Source: Riemerella columbina DSM 16469
Lineage (GTDB): Bacteria; Bacteroidota; Bacteroidia; Flavobacteriales; Weeksellaceae
Length of the DNA: 64,000 nucleotides
Reading direction: 5' to 3'
Assembly (NCBI RefSeq): GCF_000374405.1
Contig: NZ_KB894229.1
Span: 83,816 to 147,815 of the forward strand
The first letter of the stretch is position 1, and every line of letters starts with the position of its first letter. Position numbers and translations under genes: made by a program. Positions 54,121-62,920 of the stretch are shown here, piece after piece. The notes beneath the pieces are model-generated. The model did not search any database and was not told where the DNA came from. It saw nothing but the letters and a program-made list of their open reading frames with translations.

Positions 54121-55479
54121 ATGGAACAATATAATGTAGATCAAAAAATTCAAGAATTTATAGCAACTGTAGAGGCAAAAAACCCAAATGAACCAGAGTT
54201 TTTACAAGCCGTAAAAGAAGTTGCAGTGACCGTAATACCATTCATCGCCACTAAAAAAGAATACCGTGGAATGAAACTTCTAGAAAGAATGGTAGAGCCT
54301 GAAAGAACCGTAATTTTCCGTGTGCCTTGGGTAGACGACAAAGGAGAAATCCAAGTAAACAGAGGGTTTAGAATCCAAATGAACTCTGCTATTGGACCTT
54401 ATAAAGGCGGTATTAGATTCCATCCTACCGTAAACTTATCTGTATTGAAATTCCTGGCCTTCGAGCAAGTGTTCAAAAACTCACTAACGACGCTTCCTAT
54501 GGGCGGGGGTAAAGGTGGATCGGACTTTGACCCACAAGGGAAATCCGACATGGAAATCATGAGATTCTGCCAAGCATTTATGACAGAATTATGCAAGCAT
54601 ATTGGACCTCAAACCGATGTTCCTGCGGGAGATATTGGCGTAGGTGCCCGTGAGATTGGTTACCTATTCGGTCAATACAAAAAAATCAGAAATGAATTTA
54701 CGGGGGTATTAACTGGCAAAGGATTGGCTTATGGTGGTTCATTAATTCGTCCAGAAGCTACTGGATACGGCGTAGTTTATTTCGCTGAGCAAATGCTAAG
54801 AACCATTGGCGAAGAAGTAAAAGGGAAAACTTTTGCAGTGTCTGGATTCGGAAATGTAGCTTGGGGTGTTATTAAAAAAGTAGACCAACTAGGCGGTAAA
54901 ACGGTAACAATTTCTGGACCTGATGGCTATATTTATGATAAAGACGGTATCACCGGAGAAAAAATTGATTACTTATTAGAATTGAGAGCAAGCGGTAACA
55001 ACAGAGCCGAGGACTACCTTAAAAAATATCCAGAGGCAGAATTCCACGCTGGAAAACGCCCTTGGGAAGTAAAATGTGATGTGGCAATTCCTGCCGCTAC
55101 ACAAAATGAACTTCATCTAGAAGATGCTAAAAAATTGGTAGAAAATGGTTGTATCTGTGTAACAGAAGCGGCTAATATGCCTTCTACGCTAGATGCCATT
55201 AACCATTTTATTGATAATAAAGTATTATTCTCGCCAGGTAAAGCGTCTAACGCGGGTGGTGTAGCAACTTCTGGTTTAGAGATGACACAAAACTCTATTC
55301 GTCTTAACTGGACTTCAGAAGAGGTAGATGCCAGATTAAAAGAAATTATGATTGGCATCCACAAAATGTGTAGAGACTATGGTAAAGAAGACGATGGTTA
55401 TGTAAACTATGTAAAAGGTGCTAATATCGCTGGATTCGTAAAAGTTGCAGAAGCCATGCTAGCACAGGGTGTGGTATAA
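54121..55479 (+). CDS. gdhA: NADP-specific glutamate dehydrogenase
   Basis: Reversibly aminates 2-oxoglutarate to glutamate. GPYKGGIRFHPTVNLSVLKF and LPMGGGKGGSDFDPQGKSDM carry the substrate and catalytic Lys residues; AVSGFGNVAWGVIKKVDQLG is the nucleotide-binding loop. The 452-residue length and N terminus fit the hexameric NADP-type (GdhA) class. A terminator follows within 70 bp, so it is monocistronic. Confidence 0.96.
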   Translation: MEQYNVDQKIQEFIATVEAKNPNEPEFLQAVKEVAVTVIPFIATKKEYRGMKLLERMVEPERTVIFRVPWVDDKGEIQVNRGFRIQMNSAIGPYKGGIRFHPTVNLSVLKFLAFEQVFKNSLTTLPMGGGKGGSDFDPQGKSDMEIMRFCQAFMTELCKHIGPQTDVPAGDIGVGAREIGYLFGQYKKIRNEFTGVLTGKGLAYGGSLIRPEATGYGVVYFAEQMLRTIGEEVKGKTFAVSGFGNVAWGVIKKVDQLGGKTVTISGPDGYIYDKDGITGEKIDYLLELRASGNNRAEDYLKKYPEAEFHAGKRPWEVKCDVAIPAATQNELHLEDAKKLVENGCICVTEAANMPSTLDAINHFIDNKVLFSPGKASNAGGVATSGLEMTQNSIRLNWTSEEVDARLKEIMIGIHKMCRDYGKEDDGYVNYVKGANIAGFVKVAEAMLAQGVV

Positions 55480-55509
55480 AAATATACAAGTAAAAAGTAA
55501 ATATGAAAG

Positions 55510-55546
55510 AAAAATCCTTGGGTGTAATGCCTGAGGATTTTTTTGT
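55510..55546 (+). terminator. Terminator after gdhA
   Basis: Stem AAAAATCCT/AGGATTTTT with partly paired inner loop and a terminal T run. Confidence 0.8.
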
Positions 55547-55631
55547 GTTTTTAATTAGCAAAATATTCATTATCTTAGCAGAAGTGAAGATACTTTCACA
55601 AAATCAATATTAATCACAAAAATTAAATCTT

Positions 55632-56501
55632 ATGAGTTATCAACCTATGCTTCAGCCAGAAGCGCTTAAAGATAAAATAGCCATTGTAACGGGTGGCGGT
55701 AGTGGACTTGGAAAAGCCATGTCCAAATATTTTCTAGAATTAGGCGCAAAAGTGGTCATCACTTCCAGAAATTTAGATAAACTAAAAAACACCGCTAAAG
55801 AACTAGAAGATGCTACGGGTGGTACCGTGCTTCCATTAGCCTGCGATGTAAGAAATTATGACGAAGTAGTAGCCATGAAAGAGGCTACACTAAAAGAGTT
55901 TAGAAAGATAGACATTTTACTCAATAATGCGGCTGGAAATTTTATCTCGCCCACCGAACGCCTATCCGCAAATGCGTTTGATGCCATCATTGATATTGTG
56001 CTTAAAGGCACTAAAAACTGTACCTTGGCGATTGGCAAACATTGGATAGAGCACAAGCATAAAGGCACCGTTCTGAATATTGTAACCACTTATGCTTGGA
56101 CGGGTTCGGGCTATGTGGTACCATCGGCGTGCGCTAAAGCGGGGGTATTGGCAATGACGAGAAGTTTGGCAGTAGAATGGGCAAAATATAGCATCCGATT
56201 CAATGCCATTGCTCCTGGACCATTCCCTACTAAAGGCGCTTGGGAACGCTTACTGCCTGGCGACCTTGCCGAGAAATTCGATATGCGTAAAAAAGTACCA
56301 TTAAGACGCGTAGGTGAACACCAAGAATTAGCCAACCTTGCCGCTTATTTAGTTTCTGACTATTCAGGATTTATCAATGGAGAAGTAGTTACCATAGATG
56401 GTGGAGAGTGGCTACAAGGTGCAGGGGAATTTAATTTATTAGAACAAATCCCTTCTGACATGTGGGACGCTCTAGAGGCTATGATAAAGGCTAAAAAGTA
56501 A
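55632..56501 (+). CDS. SDR family oxidoreductase (2,4-dienoyl-CoA reductase-like)
   Basis: Classical short-chain dehydrogenase/reductase, 289 residues. The NAD(P) loop is TGGGSGLGKAMSKYF; LLNNAAGNF is the NNAG motif. The usual active-site YxxxK tyrosine is replaced: the matching segment reads VPSACAKAGVLAM, with Ala-Cys instead of Tyr before the Lys. That is a feature of the peroxisomal 2,4-dienoyl-CoA reductase branch, which uses a different catalytic set. FPTKGAWERLLPG fits that branch. Probably fatty-acid catabolism. Confidence 0.85.
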   Translation: MSYQPMLQPEALKDKIAIVTGGGSGLGKAMSKYFLELGAKVVITSRNLDKLKNTAKELEDATGGTVLPLACDVRNYDEVVAMKEATLKEFRKIDILLNNAAGNFISPTERLSANAFDAIIDIVLKGTKNCTLAIGKHWIEHKHKGTVLNIVTTYAWTGSGYVVPSACAKAGVLAMTRSLAVEWAKYSIRFNAIAPGPFPTKGAWERLLPGDLAEKFDMRKKVPLRRVGEHQELANLAAYLVSDYSGFINGEVVTIDGGEWLQGAGEFNLLEQIPSDMWDALEAMIKAKK

Positions 56502-56522
56502 GTTTTAAAATAATTGACCACT

Positions 56523-56723
56523 ATGCAAAACCTATCCAAAAAGAAACTAATCGCAATCCTGATTCCCAATTTATTTTTGTTTATCTTTTCTATCAGAGGG
56601 ATAATAAAAAATATTGGCATTTCCAATACAAAAGTTCTAGCATGCTCAGGAGCCTCTATTATTTTTATAAGTTTCTGGATATTGATATTAAAAAAATATT
56701 GGGAGGGTAAATATGATAATTAG
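56523..56723 (+). CDS. Hypothetical small membrane protein
   Basis: 66 residues from ATG 56523 (a TTG at 56514 is an alternative). Basic start MQNLSKKKL, then two hydrophobic segments (IAILIPNLFLFIFSIRGI and VLACSGASIIFISFWILIL) and a charged tail KKYWEGKYDN. No family recognised. It starts 21 bp after the SDR gene and opens a run of small, AT-rich, poorly conserved genes. Confidence 0.5.
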   Translation: MQNLSKKKLIAILIPNLFLFIFSIRGIIKNIGISNTKVLACSGASIIFISFWILILKKYWEGKYDN

Positions 56724-56732
56724 ATTTAATCT

Positions 56733-56933
56733 ATGGGTAAATAGTTTAAATAGTTATCACAAGGAACAACACTGATTATTTTTGGATTAACCTCTATATT
56801 AAATTTAGAAGAAAGAGTAAAATCGTTCTATCATGATTTTATGTATACGGACTTTAATGAGATATTTAGTTTTCATATTCGGTTTTTTAGGGTGGTTAGA
56901 ATTTTTTATAATTATATAGCTAATGAAACTTAA
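56733..56933 (+). pseudogene. Degenerate small ORF (membrane-protein remnant)
   Basis: An ATG at 56733 is followed in the same frame by stops at codons 4 and 7, then an uninterrupted ~60-codon stretch (LSQGTTLIIFGLTSILNLEE, RVKSFYHDFMYTDFNEIFSF, HIRFFRVVRIFYN) up to TAA at 56931. The frame is protein-like with one hydrophobic segment; size and pattern recall small Imm17-type immunity proteins, but I cannot confirm this. Its 3' end overlaps the next gene start. Confidence 0.35.
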
Positions 56934-57270
56934 CATCTTTACCTATTTCATTTTTTGTTTTTATTTGGTCTCATGTCTTGAGGTTGACTGTGACAAACTT
57001 AAGGAAGTATATTTAAACGAAGAGTGCTTATTAATAGTAGAAAAAACGCCTGAACAATCATCATGGTTCAGTGCGAAGGGAAGAAATCCAATTACCAATA
57101 AATCATGTGAGTGTAAAAGCATTAATAGATGGTGGAGTCTATATAGTAGTGAAATAAAAATAGGAGATACCATTATCAAACGAAAAGGTGAACTTACTTT
57201 TAATATTCATAAAAAAGATACCGTGATTACTCATGATTTTAAATGTGAGGGAACAATTGGTAAACCATAA
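56923..57270 (+). CDS. Hypothetical lipoprotein
   Basis: 115 residues. Lipoprotein signal (MKLNIFTYFIFCFYLVSC, cysteine at 18). The mature part is Cys-rich and ends with a conserved-looking block: NKSCECKSINRWWSLYSSEI, GDTIIKRKGELTFNIHKKDT. I recall similar multi-copy small lipoproteins in Weeksellaceae, unverified here. No function known. It follows the degenerate ORF and precedes a gene with its own promoter. Confidence 0.6.
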   Translation: MKLNIFTYFIFCFYLVSCLEVDCDKLKEVYLNEECLLIVEKTPEQSSWFSAKGRNPITNKSCECKSINRWWSLYSSEIKIGDTIIKRKGELTFNIHKKDTVITHDFKCEGTIGKP

Positions 57271-57305
57271 TCTTACACTTAATCAAAAATTTCTACGCTA
57301 ATTCC

Positions 57306-57336
57306 TTTGTAGAAAAATAAATTTATCTTAATTTTG
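57306..57336 (+). promoter_or_regulatory. Canonical promoter upstream of the 91-aa membrane protein gene
   Basis: TTTG at 57306-57309, a 19-nt spacer and TAATTTTG at 57329-57336. Ends 21 nt before the ATG at 57358. Confidence 0.75.
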
Positions 57337-57357
57337 CGTTATAAAAATTTTTAGACA

Positions 57358-57633
57358 ATGATGTTATCTGCATTTTGGCCGTTTTATCAGTTTATATGGA
57401 CCGTTTTCTTCTTCACTATGATGATGGCAGGGTTCTGGTGTATTATGATGTTTGCAACCTTTATCGTGCCACTATGGCTTACACAAGGTTTAGCAGAATA
57501 CTTTGGTAAAACCAAACCATTTGACCCAGAAGAAGTAAGATACAAAAAACTATACGAACAAGAAGGTGTAGAAGTAATCTATCAGAAAGCCGTTTCCCAG
57601 GCTTCAGAGGCTTCTAGCACAGCACTTCACTAG
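57358..57633 (+). CDS. Hypothetical small membrane protein (91 aa)
   Basis: A Met/Trp-rich N-terminal half forms one or two hydrophobic segments (about residues 5-45), followed by a charged cytoplasmic tail (GLAEYFGKTKPFDPEEVRYK, KLYEQEGVEVIYQKAV). The strong promoter and terminator show it is a monocistronic, expressed gene rather than a chance frame. No family recognised. Confidence 0.7.
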   Translation: MMLSAFWPFYQFIWTVFFFTMMMAGFWCIMMFATFIVPLWLTQGLAEYFGKTKPFDPEEVRYKKLYEQEGVEVIYQKAVSQASEASSTALH

Positions 57634-57675
57634 AAACTTTTTAGATTACTATCATATACAGTATTAAATATTGAT

Positions 57676-57705
57676 AAACCATCTACTCTGCTAGATGGTT
57701 TTTTT
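57676..57705 (+). terminator. Terminator after the 91-aa membrane protein gene
   Basis: Stem AAACCATCTA/TAGATGGTTT, 6-nt loop, then TTTT. Confidence 0.88.
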
Positions 57706-57774
57706 ATATTAATTTTCATTAACATTACCTCTTATATTCTAAAAAATCCTTAGAATTGCCACAAAAATAACACA

Positions 57775-60039
57775 ATGGAATACTTTGTTTTTGTAGTGGT
57801 TCTTTTATTTGTATTGGCCATTTCCGATCTGATTGTAGGGGTAAGTAACGACGCCGTAAATTTCTTAAACTCTGCCATCGGCTCTAAAGCCGCTCCTTAC
57901 AAAACCATTATTTTTACAGCGATTGTAGGGATTCTTCTGGGGTCTGTATTTTCAAGTGGGATTATGGAAATTGCCCGAAAAGGTATTTTCTATCCCCAAT
58001 ACTTTACTTTTGATATTATCCTTATCGTGTTTCTAGCCGTTATGCTTACAGACATCGTCTTATTAGATGTGTTTAATAGCCTTGGACTGCCCACTTCTAC
58101 TACTGTATCCATTGTATTTGAATTATTGGGTGCCTCGCTCATCAGTGGGATTTTATTTTCTATGGCGAAAGACGAAAAACTAAGCGAAATCGGAAAATAC
58201 ATCAATTTTGAAAGTACAACCAATATTGTGTCGGGGATATTTTTGTCTATATTAATCGCCTTTACGGCGGGGGTGGTCATTCAGTATTTGTGTCGTTTAT
58301 TATTCACTTTTCAATACCAAAATAAATTAAGTCGCTACGGTGCGGTATATTCTGGCGTTGGGATTACTGTGATTATCTACTTCTTACTAATCAAAGGGCT
58401 TAAAGGCACTACTTTGATCAGTGCTTCTGGAAGAGCATTTATCAGCGAACATACTTGGATTATTCTCGGCTCTATTTTTATTGTAGCCAGTCTTATCTTG
58501 CTTGTTCTACAAAAAACATTTAAAGTCAATCCTTTAAAAATTGTGGTTTTAGCAGGTACTTTCTCTTTAGCCATGGCATTTGCAGGGAATGACTTGGTTA
58601 ACTTTATCGGCGTACCGATTACTGGGTTTTTAGCCTATCAAAACTGGATGGACTCTGGTGTCCCTGCCAACGAGCTTTATCAAACTTATTTGGCTAGTGG
58701 TGATGTTATAGTTCCTAACTATATGCTGATTATTGCTGGTATCATCATGGGACTTACGATATGGTTTAGTGCTAAGGCAAAAAAAGTAACCGAAACAGAA
58801 GTCAACTTAGGACGCCAAGACGAGGGCGACGAAAGATTTAAGCCGAACGCGGTATCCAGAAGCATCGTGAATTCTTCATTGGTATTAAGTAATATTTTAG
58901 GCGTTATCGTTCCTTCATCCATTGTAAAGCGCTACAACAATAGTTTTGAAAAAACAAAACTTCAGGAAGCTACTGTAGTTCAAGATAAACCTGCTTTTGA
59001 TTTAGTTCGTGCGGCAACCAATCTTGTAGTCGCTTCTATATTAATCGCTTGGGCTACCTCTTTAAAACTACCATTATCCACCACTTATGTTTCTTTTATG
59101 GTGGCTATGGGGTCTTCTTTAGCCGATAAAGCTTGGGGTAGAGAATCGGCAGTTTATCGTGTGGCAGGGGTACTTTCAGTAATTGGTGGTTGGTTTATCA
59201 CGGCGCTGATTGCCTTTACGGTATCTGCATTATTCGCCTTTATTTTATTTAAAGGGGGACAAGTTGGTACTTATATCTTAGTCGCTGTGGTATTTACTTT
59301 TATCATAGCCTCTCAGGTTTCTTTTAGCAAAAAAGAAAAGAAAAAGAAAACCGCAAGCGACCGATTGAGTATTCTAGACCAGCAAGATTTGAATTTGGTC
59401 GAAAAATACCGTTCTCTAGTCTGTGCTGCCATTTCCGAAATTGCACAAAGCTACGACTTGGTGATGCGTGGTTTAATAGAAGGTGATGTGAATAGACTTC
59501 AAAAAGCCCACCAAGCCATATTAGATTTAGAAGAACATGGCATTAAAGTAAAAACCAAAAGTATCAAGTATATTAAAGGGCTCACTTCTGGCGACCCAAA
59601 AACCTCAGAGGTGCTATTGCTCAGTAGCGATTTTATTCAGGATTTAACCCAATCTACAAAATCTTTGAGCAACGAAGCCTTATTTTATGTTAAAAATTTA
59701 CACCAAATTACCGATAAAAATTTCAAAAAGGAACTAGAAGTTTTAAATGAGAAAATGCATCAGTTCTTTAATCATATTTTGGTTTCTCTAGAGCAACCTG
59801 AGAGTGAAAGCCTAGACGATATTAGAAATCTTAGAAATGATGTTAGAAGTTTTATTAATCAACAACTGGAAGCCCAGATCAAAACCATCAACCAAAACCA
59901 ACCTAGTACCAAGCAAGGGATTCTACAAACAAGCGTTTACTTACAGAGTAGAGATATACAAGCCGTACTGATGCGTATTTCTAAGATATTTCTAAAACTT
60001 TATGATAAAAAAATCGCAGTGGTAAAACCAGAACATTAA
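57775..60039 (+). CDS. Inorganic phosphate transporter (PiT) fused to a PhoU-like domain
   Basis: PiT-family phosphate symporter of 754 residues. The duplicated PiT signature is present twice: SNDAVNFLNSAIGSKAAPYK at about residue 24 and AGNDLVNFIGVPITGF at about residue 266. Some 11-12 membrane helices run to about residue 520. The remaining ~230 residues are soluble and helical (DLNLVEKYRSLVCAAISEIA, QSYDLVMRGLIEGDVNRLQ), resembling PhoU/DUF47 proteins that are usually separate genes. Transport and regulation therefore seem to be in one polypeptide. Monocistronic. Confidence 0.92.
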   Translation: MEYFVFVVVLLFVLAISDLIVGVSNDAVNFLNSAIGSKAAPYKTIIFTAIVGILLGSVFSSGIMEIARKGIFYPQYFTFDIILIVFLAVMLTDIVLLDVFNSLGLPTSTTVSIVFELLGASLISGILFSMAKDEKLSEIGKYINFESTTNIVSGIFLSILIAFTAGVVIQYLCRLLFTFQYQNKLSRYGAVYSGVGITVIIYFLLIKGLKGTTLISASGRAFISEHTWIILGSIFIVASLILLVLQKTFKVNPLKIVVLAGTFSLAMAFAGNDLVNFIGVPITGFLAYQNWMDSGVPANELYQTYLASGDVIVPNYMLIIAGIIMGLTIWFSAKAKKVTETEVNLGRQDEGDERFKPNAVSRSIVNSSLVLSNILGVIVPSSIVKRYNNSFEKTKLQEATVVQDKPAFDLVRAATNLVVASILIAWATSLKLPLSTTYVSFMVAMGSSLADKAWGRESAVYRVAGVLSVIGGWFITALIAFTVSALFAFILFKGGQVGTYILVAVVFTFIIASQVSFSKKEKKKKTASDRLSILDQQDLNLVEKYRSLVCAAISEIAQSYDLVMRGLIEGDVNRLQKAHQAILDLEEHGIKVKTKSIKYIKGLTSGDPKTSEVLLLSSDFIQDLTQSTKSLSNEALFYVKNLHQITDKNFKKELEVLNEKMHQFFNHILVSLEQPESESLDDIRNLRNDVRSFINQQLEAQIKTINQNQPSTKQGILQTSVYLQSRDIQAVLMRISKIFLKLYDKKIAVVKPEH

Positions 60040-60059
60040 TTTTAATAATTTACCTATTC

Positions 60060-60097
60060 AGCCGACGACCCAGCCCTAAGGATTGTCGGCTTTTTTA
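60060..60097 (+). terminator. Terminator after the PiT gene
   Basis: Stem AGCCGAC/GTCGGCT with an 18-nt loop and a T run, 20 bp after the stop. Confidence 0.85.
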
Positions 60098-60169
60098 TTA
60101 AAACACAGCCATTTGCTAAATGCAGAAAGGATATCCATAAGATTGTTAGGACACTTGAGAAAAAAAAAC

Positions 60170-60177
60170 TATTTTTG
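60170..60177 (+). promoter_or_regulatory. -7 box of pncB
   Basis: TATTTTTG ending 24 nt before ATG 60202. A TTG at 60143-60145 is 24 nt upstream, slightly too far for a standard -33. Confidence 0.5.
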
Positions 60178-60201
60178 CTATTCATACCAAAACATTATAC
60201 T

Positions 60202-61377
60202 ATGTGTCTAGTGCGTTTAAAGTCTATATTGGACAACGATTTCTATAAAATAACCATGCAAAATGCCGTGGTAAAACTATTCCCCACGGATAAAGTAAAA
60301 TACGAATTCATCAACCGTGGAAAGCACGAATTCCCCAAAGGATTTGCCGAAGAACTTAGAAAATGTGTAGATGCCATGGCAGAACTAAAACTGACCAAAG
60401 CGGAAAAACAATTTCTAAAAGAAACCTGCCCTTATTTTGATTTACCTTATCTCGATTTTTTAGAAGGCTACCATTATGACCCTTCTGAGGTAAAAATTAC
60501 CCAAACCGAAACCGAACTAAAAGTAAGCGTAGAAGGCTTATGGTACCGTACCATTCTATGGGAAGTCCCATTGTTAGCGTTGATTTCGGAATTGCATTAT
60601 AAAATGAGTGATTTAGAACGCGATTCTAATGAAATGGTCATTCAAAATACCGTAGAAAAATCTAAAAAACTCAATGATCTAGGCGTAACCTTCGCCGAGT
60701 TTGGTACGAGAAGAAGACATTCCTATAAAGTTCACGAACTGGTAGTAAAAACACTTATCGACGAGAAAAAAGGACAGTTTATAGGGACTTCTAATGTTCA
60801 TTTTGCGATGAAATTTGGGGTAAAACCTATCGGCACCCATGCCCACGAATGGTTTATGTTTCACGCTGCGGAATATGGATTCAAAATGGCAAACCAATTG
60901 GCACTAGAACATTGGGTAGATGTGTATCGAGGGGATTTAGGAGTGGCATTATCAGACACTTACACTACTGAAGTTTTCTTCCGTCAATTCGATAAAAAGT
61001 TTGCTAAATTATTTGATGGGGTAAGACACGACAGTGGCGACCCAATAGAATTTGCCAAAAAAACCATAAAACATTACGAGTCTTTCGGAATTAACCCTAA
61101 TTTCAAGTACATCATTTTTTCCGATGGTTTAAACTTAGAGAAAGTAGAAGAAATTACCGTTGCCACTAGAGGCACCATAGGTATTTCATTTGGTATTGGT
61201 ACCAACCTAACCAACGATGTAGGACTAAGACCGATGAATATTGTGATGAAGCTCATCGGTGTACAAGCCCCTAATGGTGACTGGATTCCTACCGTAAAAC
61301 TTTCCGACGAAAGAGGAAAATATACTGGGGAACCCAAAATGATTGAACTAGCTAAAGAAGTGCTTAGAATTTCTTAA
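60202..61377 (+). CDS. pncB: Nicotinate phosphoribosyltransferase
   Basis: Makes nicotinate mononucleotide from nicotinate and PRPP in NAD salvage. LDNDFYKITMQNAVVKLFP is the start of the fold, FGTRRRHSYKV carries substrate-binding residues, and GTSNVHFAMKFGVKPIGTHA contains the phosphorylated His region. VRHDSGDPIEFAKK is a further signature. 391 residues from ATG 60202; an upstream frame extension through the promoter box is rejected. Confidence 0.95.
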   Translation: MCLVRLKSILDNDFYKITMQNAVVKLFPTDKVKYEFINRGKHEFPKGFAEELRKCVDAMAELKLTKAEKQFLKETCPYFDLPYLDFLEGYHYDPSEVKITQTETELKVSVEGLWYRTILWEVPLLALISELHYKMSDLERDSNEMVIQNTVEKSKKLNDLGVTFAEFGTRRRHSYKVHELVVKTLIDEKKGQFIGTSNVHFAMKFGVKPIGTHAHEWFMFHAAEYGFKMANQLALEHWVDVYRGDLGVALSDTYTTEVFFRQFDKKFAKLFDGVRHDSGDPIEFAKKTIKHYESFGINPNFKYIIFSDGLNLEKVEEITVATRGTIGISFGIGTNLTNDVGLRPMNIVMKLIGVQAPNGDWIPTVKLSDERGKYTGEPKMIELAKEVLRIS

Positions 61378-61399
61378 TTAAAAACAAGTTTCAAAATTG

Positions 61400-62920
61400 A
61401 TGGAAGCAGTCTATTTAATATTAGTTTTTGTTTTAGGCATAGCTCTAGGGGCTGTCATATTATATTTAATGCTAAAGTCTGGGCATGTTTCTCGTGCTGC
61501 TTATGATGAGCTTAACCAACACTATATTGGCAGTACCGCCGATTTAAAAAACCATCAATCAAAAATTGAAGCATTAGAACAAGAACTTCGGTTAGAGAAA
61601 GAAACTATTTCATCAAAAATAATTGAAAATCAACAATTTCAAAATAAACTATCGACTATTTCAGCTGAGTTTCATAGTCAATCCAAGCGTTTGGAGGAAA
61701 CCCAGCAACAACTTCAGCAAAGAACTTCAGCGTGGGAAGACCTTCAGCAAAAACTGCAAGACTACTATGCAAAAATTAGCCAACTTACCGCTGAAAAAGA
61801 AGGTTTAAAACAATTATTAGATGCTCAAAAACAGGAAATTACCAAAATACAAGAAGCCGCTAAAACACAGTTTGAAAATATTGCCAATAAAATTTTAGAC
61901 GAAAAAACAGAAAAGTTTACTACCCTTAACAAAGAAAATCTAGGTGTAATTTTAAAACCATTTCAAGAGAAAATTACAGAGCTTAAAAATACCGTCCATG
62001 AAACCTACGATAAAGAGGCGAAAGAACGCTTTTCTTTAGGTACAAAAGTAAAAGAATTAGCAGAGCTCAATCAACAAATTTCTGAAGATGCTAAAAAACT
62101 AACCCGCGCCTTAAAAGGTGAGGCTAAAACGCAAGGCAACTGGGGCGAAATGATTCTGGAAAGTATTTTAGAAAAATCGGGGTTGGTAAAAAATAGAGAG
62201 TATTTTCTAGAACACGAATTAAAAAATGAGGACAACCAAGCCCTTTATTCTCAGTTTTCTGGTAAAAAAATGCGTCCCGATGCCGTAGTAAAATATCCCG
62301 ACCAGCGTGCCGTCATCATCGATTCTAAAGTTTCCCTAACTGCATTTACAGAACTAGTAGACGAAACCGACCCAGATGTGTACGATATTAACCTTAATAA
62401 ACACTTAGCATCGGTTAAAAATCATATTGTAGAATTGTCTCGCAAAGCCTATGATGATTATGGGAAATCTCTAGATTTTGTAATGATGTTTATCCCAAGC
62501 GAACCCGCCTATATCGCTGCCATGCAAGCCGATCCACAATTGTGGAGTTTCGCCTACGAACGCAGAATTTTACTGCTTAACCCAAGTAATTTAATTACCT
62601 CTCTAAAGTTGATTGCAGACCTTTGGAAAAGAGAATATCAAAATCAAAACGCGATGGCAATTGCGGAGCGTGGGGCAAAACTCTATGATAAATTTGTAGG
62701 CTTTGTAGAAAATTTAGAAAAGGTAGGCAAACATATGGACCAAGCCCAATCTACTTATCGAGATGCTTTCGGACAGCTCTATACAGGTAGAGATAATTTG
62801 GTGAAACAATCTGAAAAGTTAAAAAAATTAGGCATTAAAAGTAAAAAAAGTCTTTCCGATTCGCTGATTGAAAAGTCTCAAAATGAAAGCCTGATGAATG
62901 ATAATAATAATCCAGAATGA
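61400..62920 (+). CDS. rmuC: DNA recombination protein RmuC
   Basis: Predicted endonuclease-fold protein limiting rearrangements at inverted repeats. One N-terminal membrane helix (MEAVYLILVFVLGIALGAVI), a long coiled coil (about residues 30-185, Gln/Glu-rich), then the RmuC domain (GNWGEMILESILEKSGLV, MRPDAVVKYPDQRAVIIDSK, VSLTAF). 506 residues from ATG 61400, normal. Its end overlaps the methyltransferase start by 4 bp. Confidence 0.95.
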   Translation: MEAVYLILVFVLGIALGAVILYLMLKSGHVSRAAYDELNQHYIGSTADLKNHQSKIEALEQELRLEKETISSKIIENQQFQNKLSTISAEFHSQSKRLEETQQQLQQRTSAWEDLQQKLQDYYAKISQLTAEKEGLKQLLDAQKQEITKIQEAAKTQFENIANKILDEKTEKFTTLNKENLGVILKPFQEKITELKNTVHETYDKEAKERFSLGTKVKELAELNQQISEDAKKLTRALKGEAKTQGNWGEMILESILEKSGLVKNREYFLEHELKNEDNQALYSQFSGKKMRPDAVVKYPDQRAVIIDSKVSLTAFTELVDETDPDVYDINLNKHLASVKNHIVELSRKAYDDYGKSLDFVMMFIPSEPAYIAAMQADPQLWSFAYERRILLLNPSNLITSLKLIADLWKREYQNQNAMAIAERGAKLYDKFVGFVENLEKVGKHMDQAQSTYRDAFGQLYTGRDNLVKQSEKLKKLGIKSKKSLSDSLIEKSQNESLMNDNNNPE

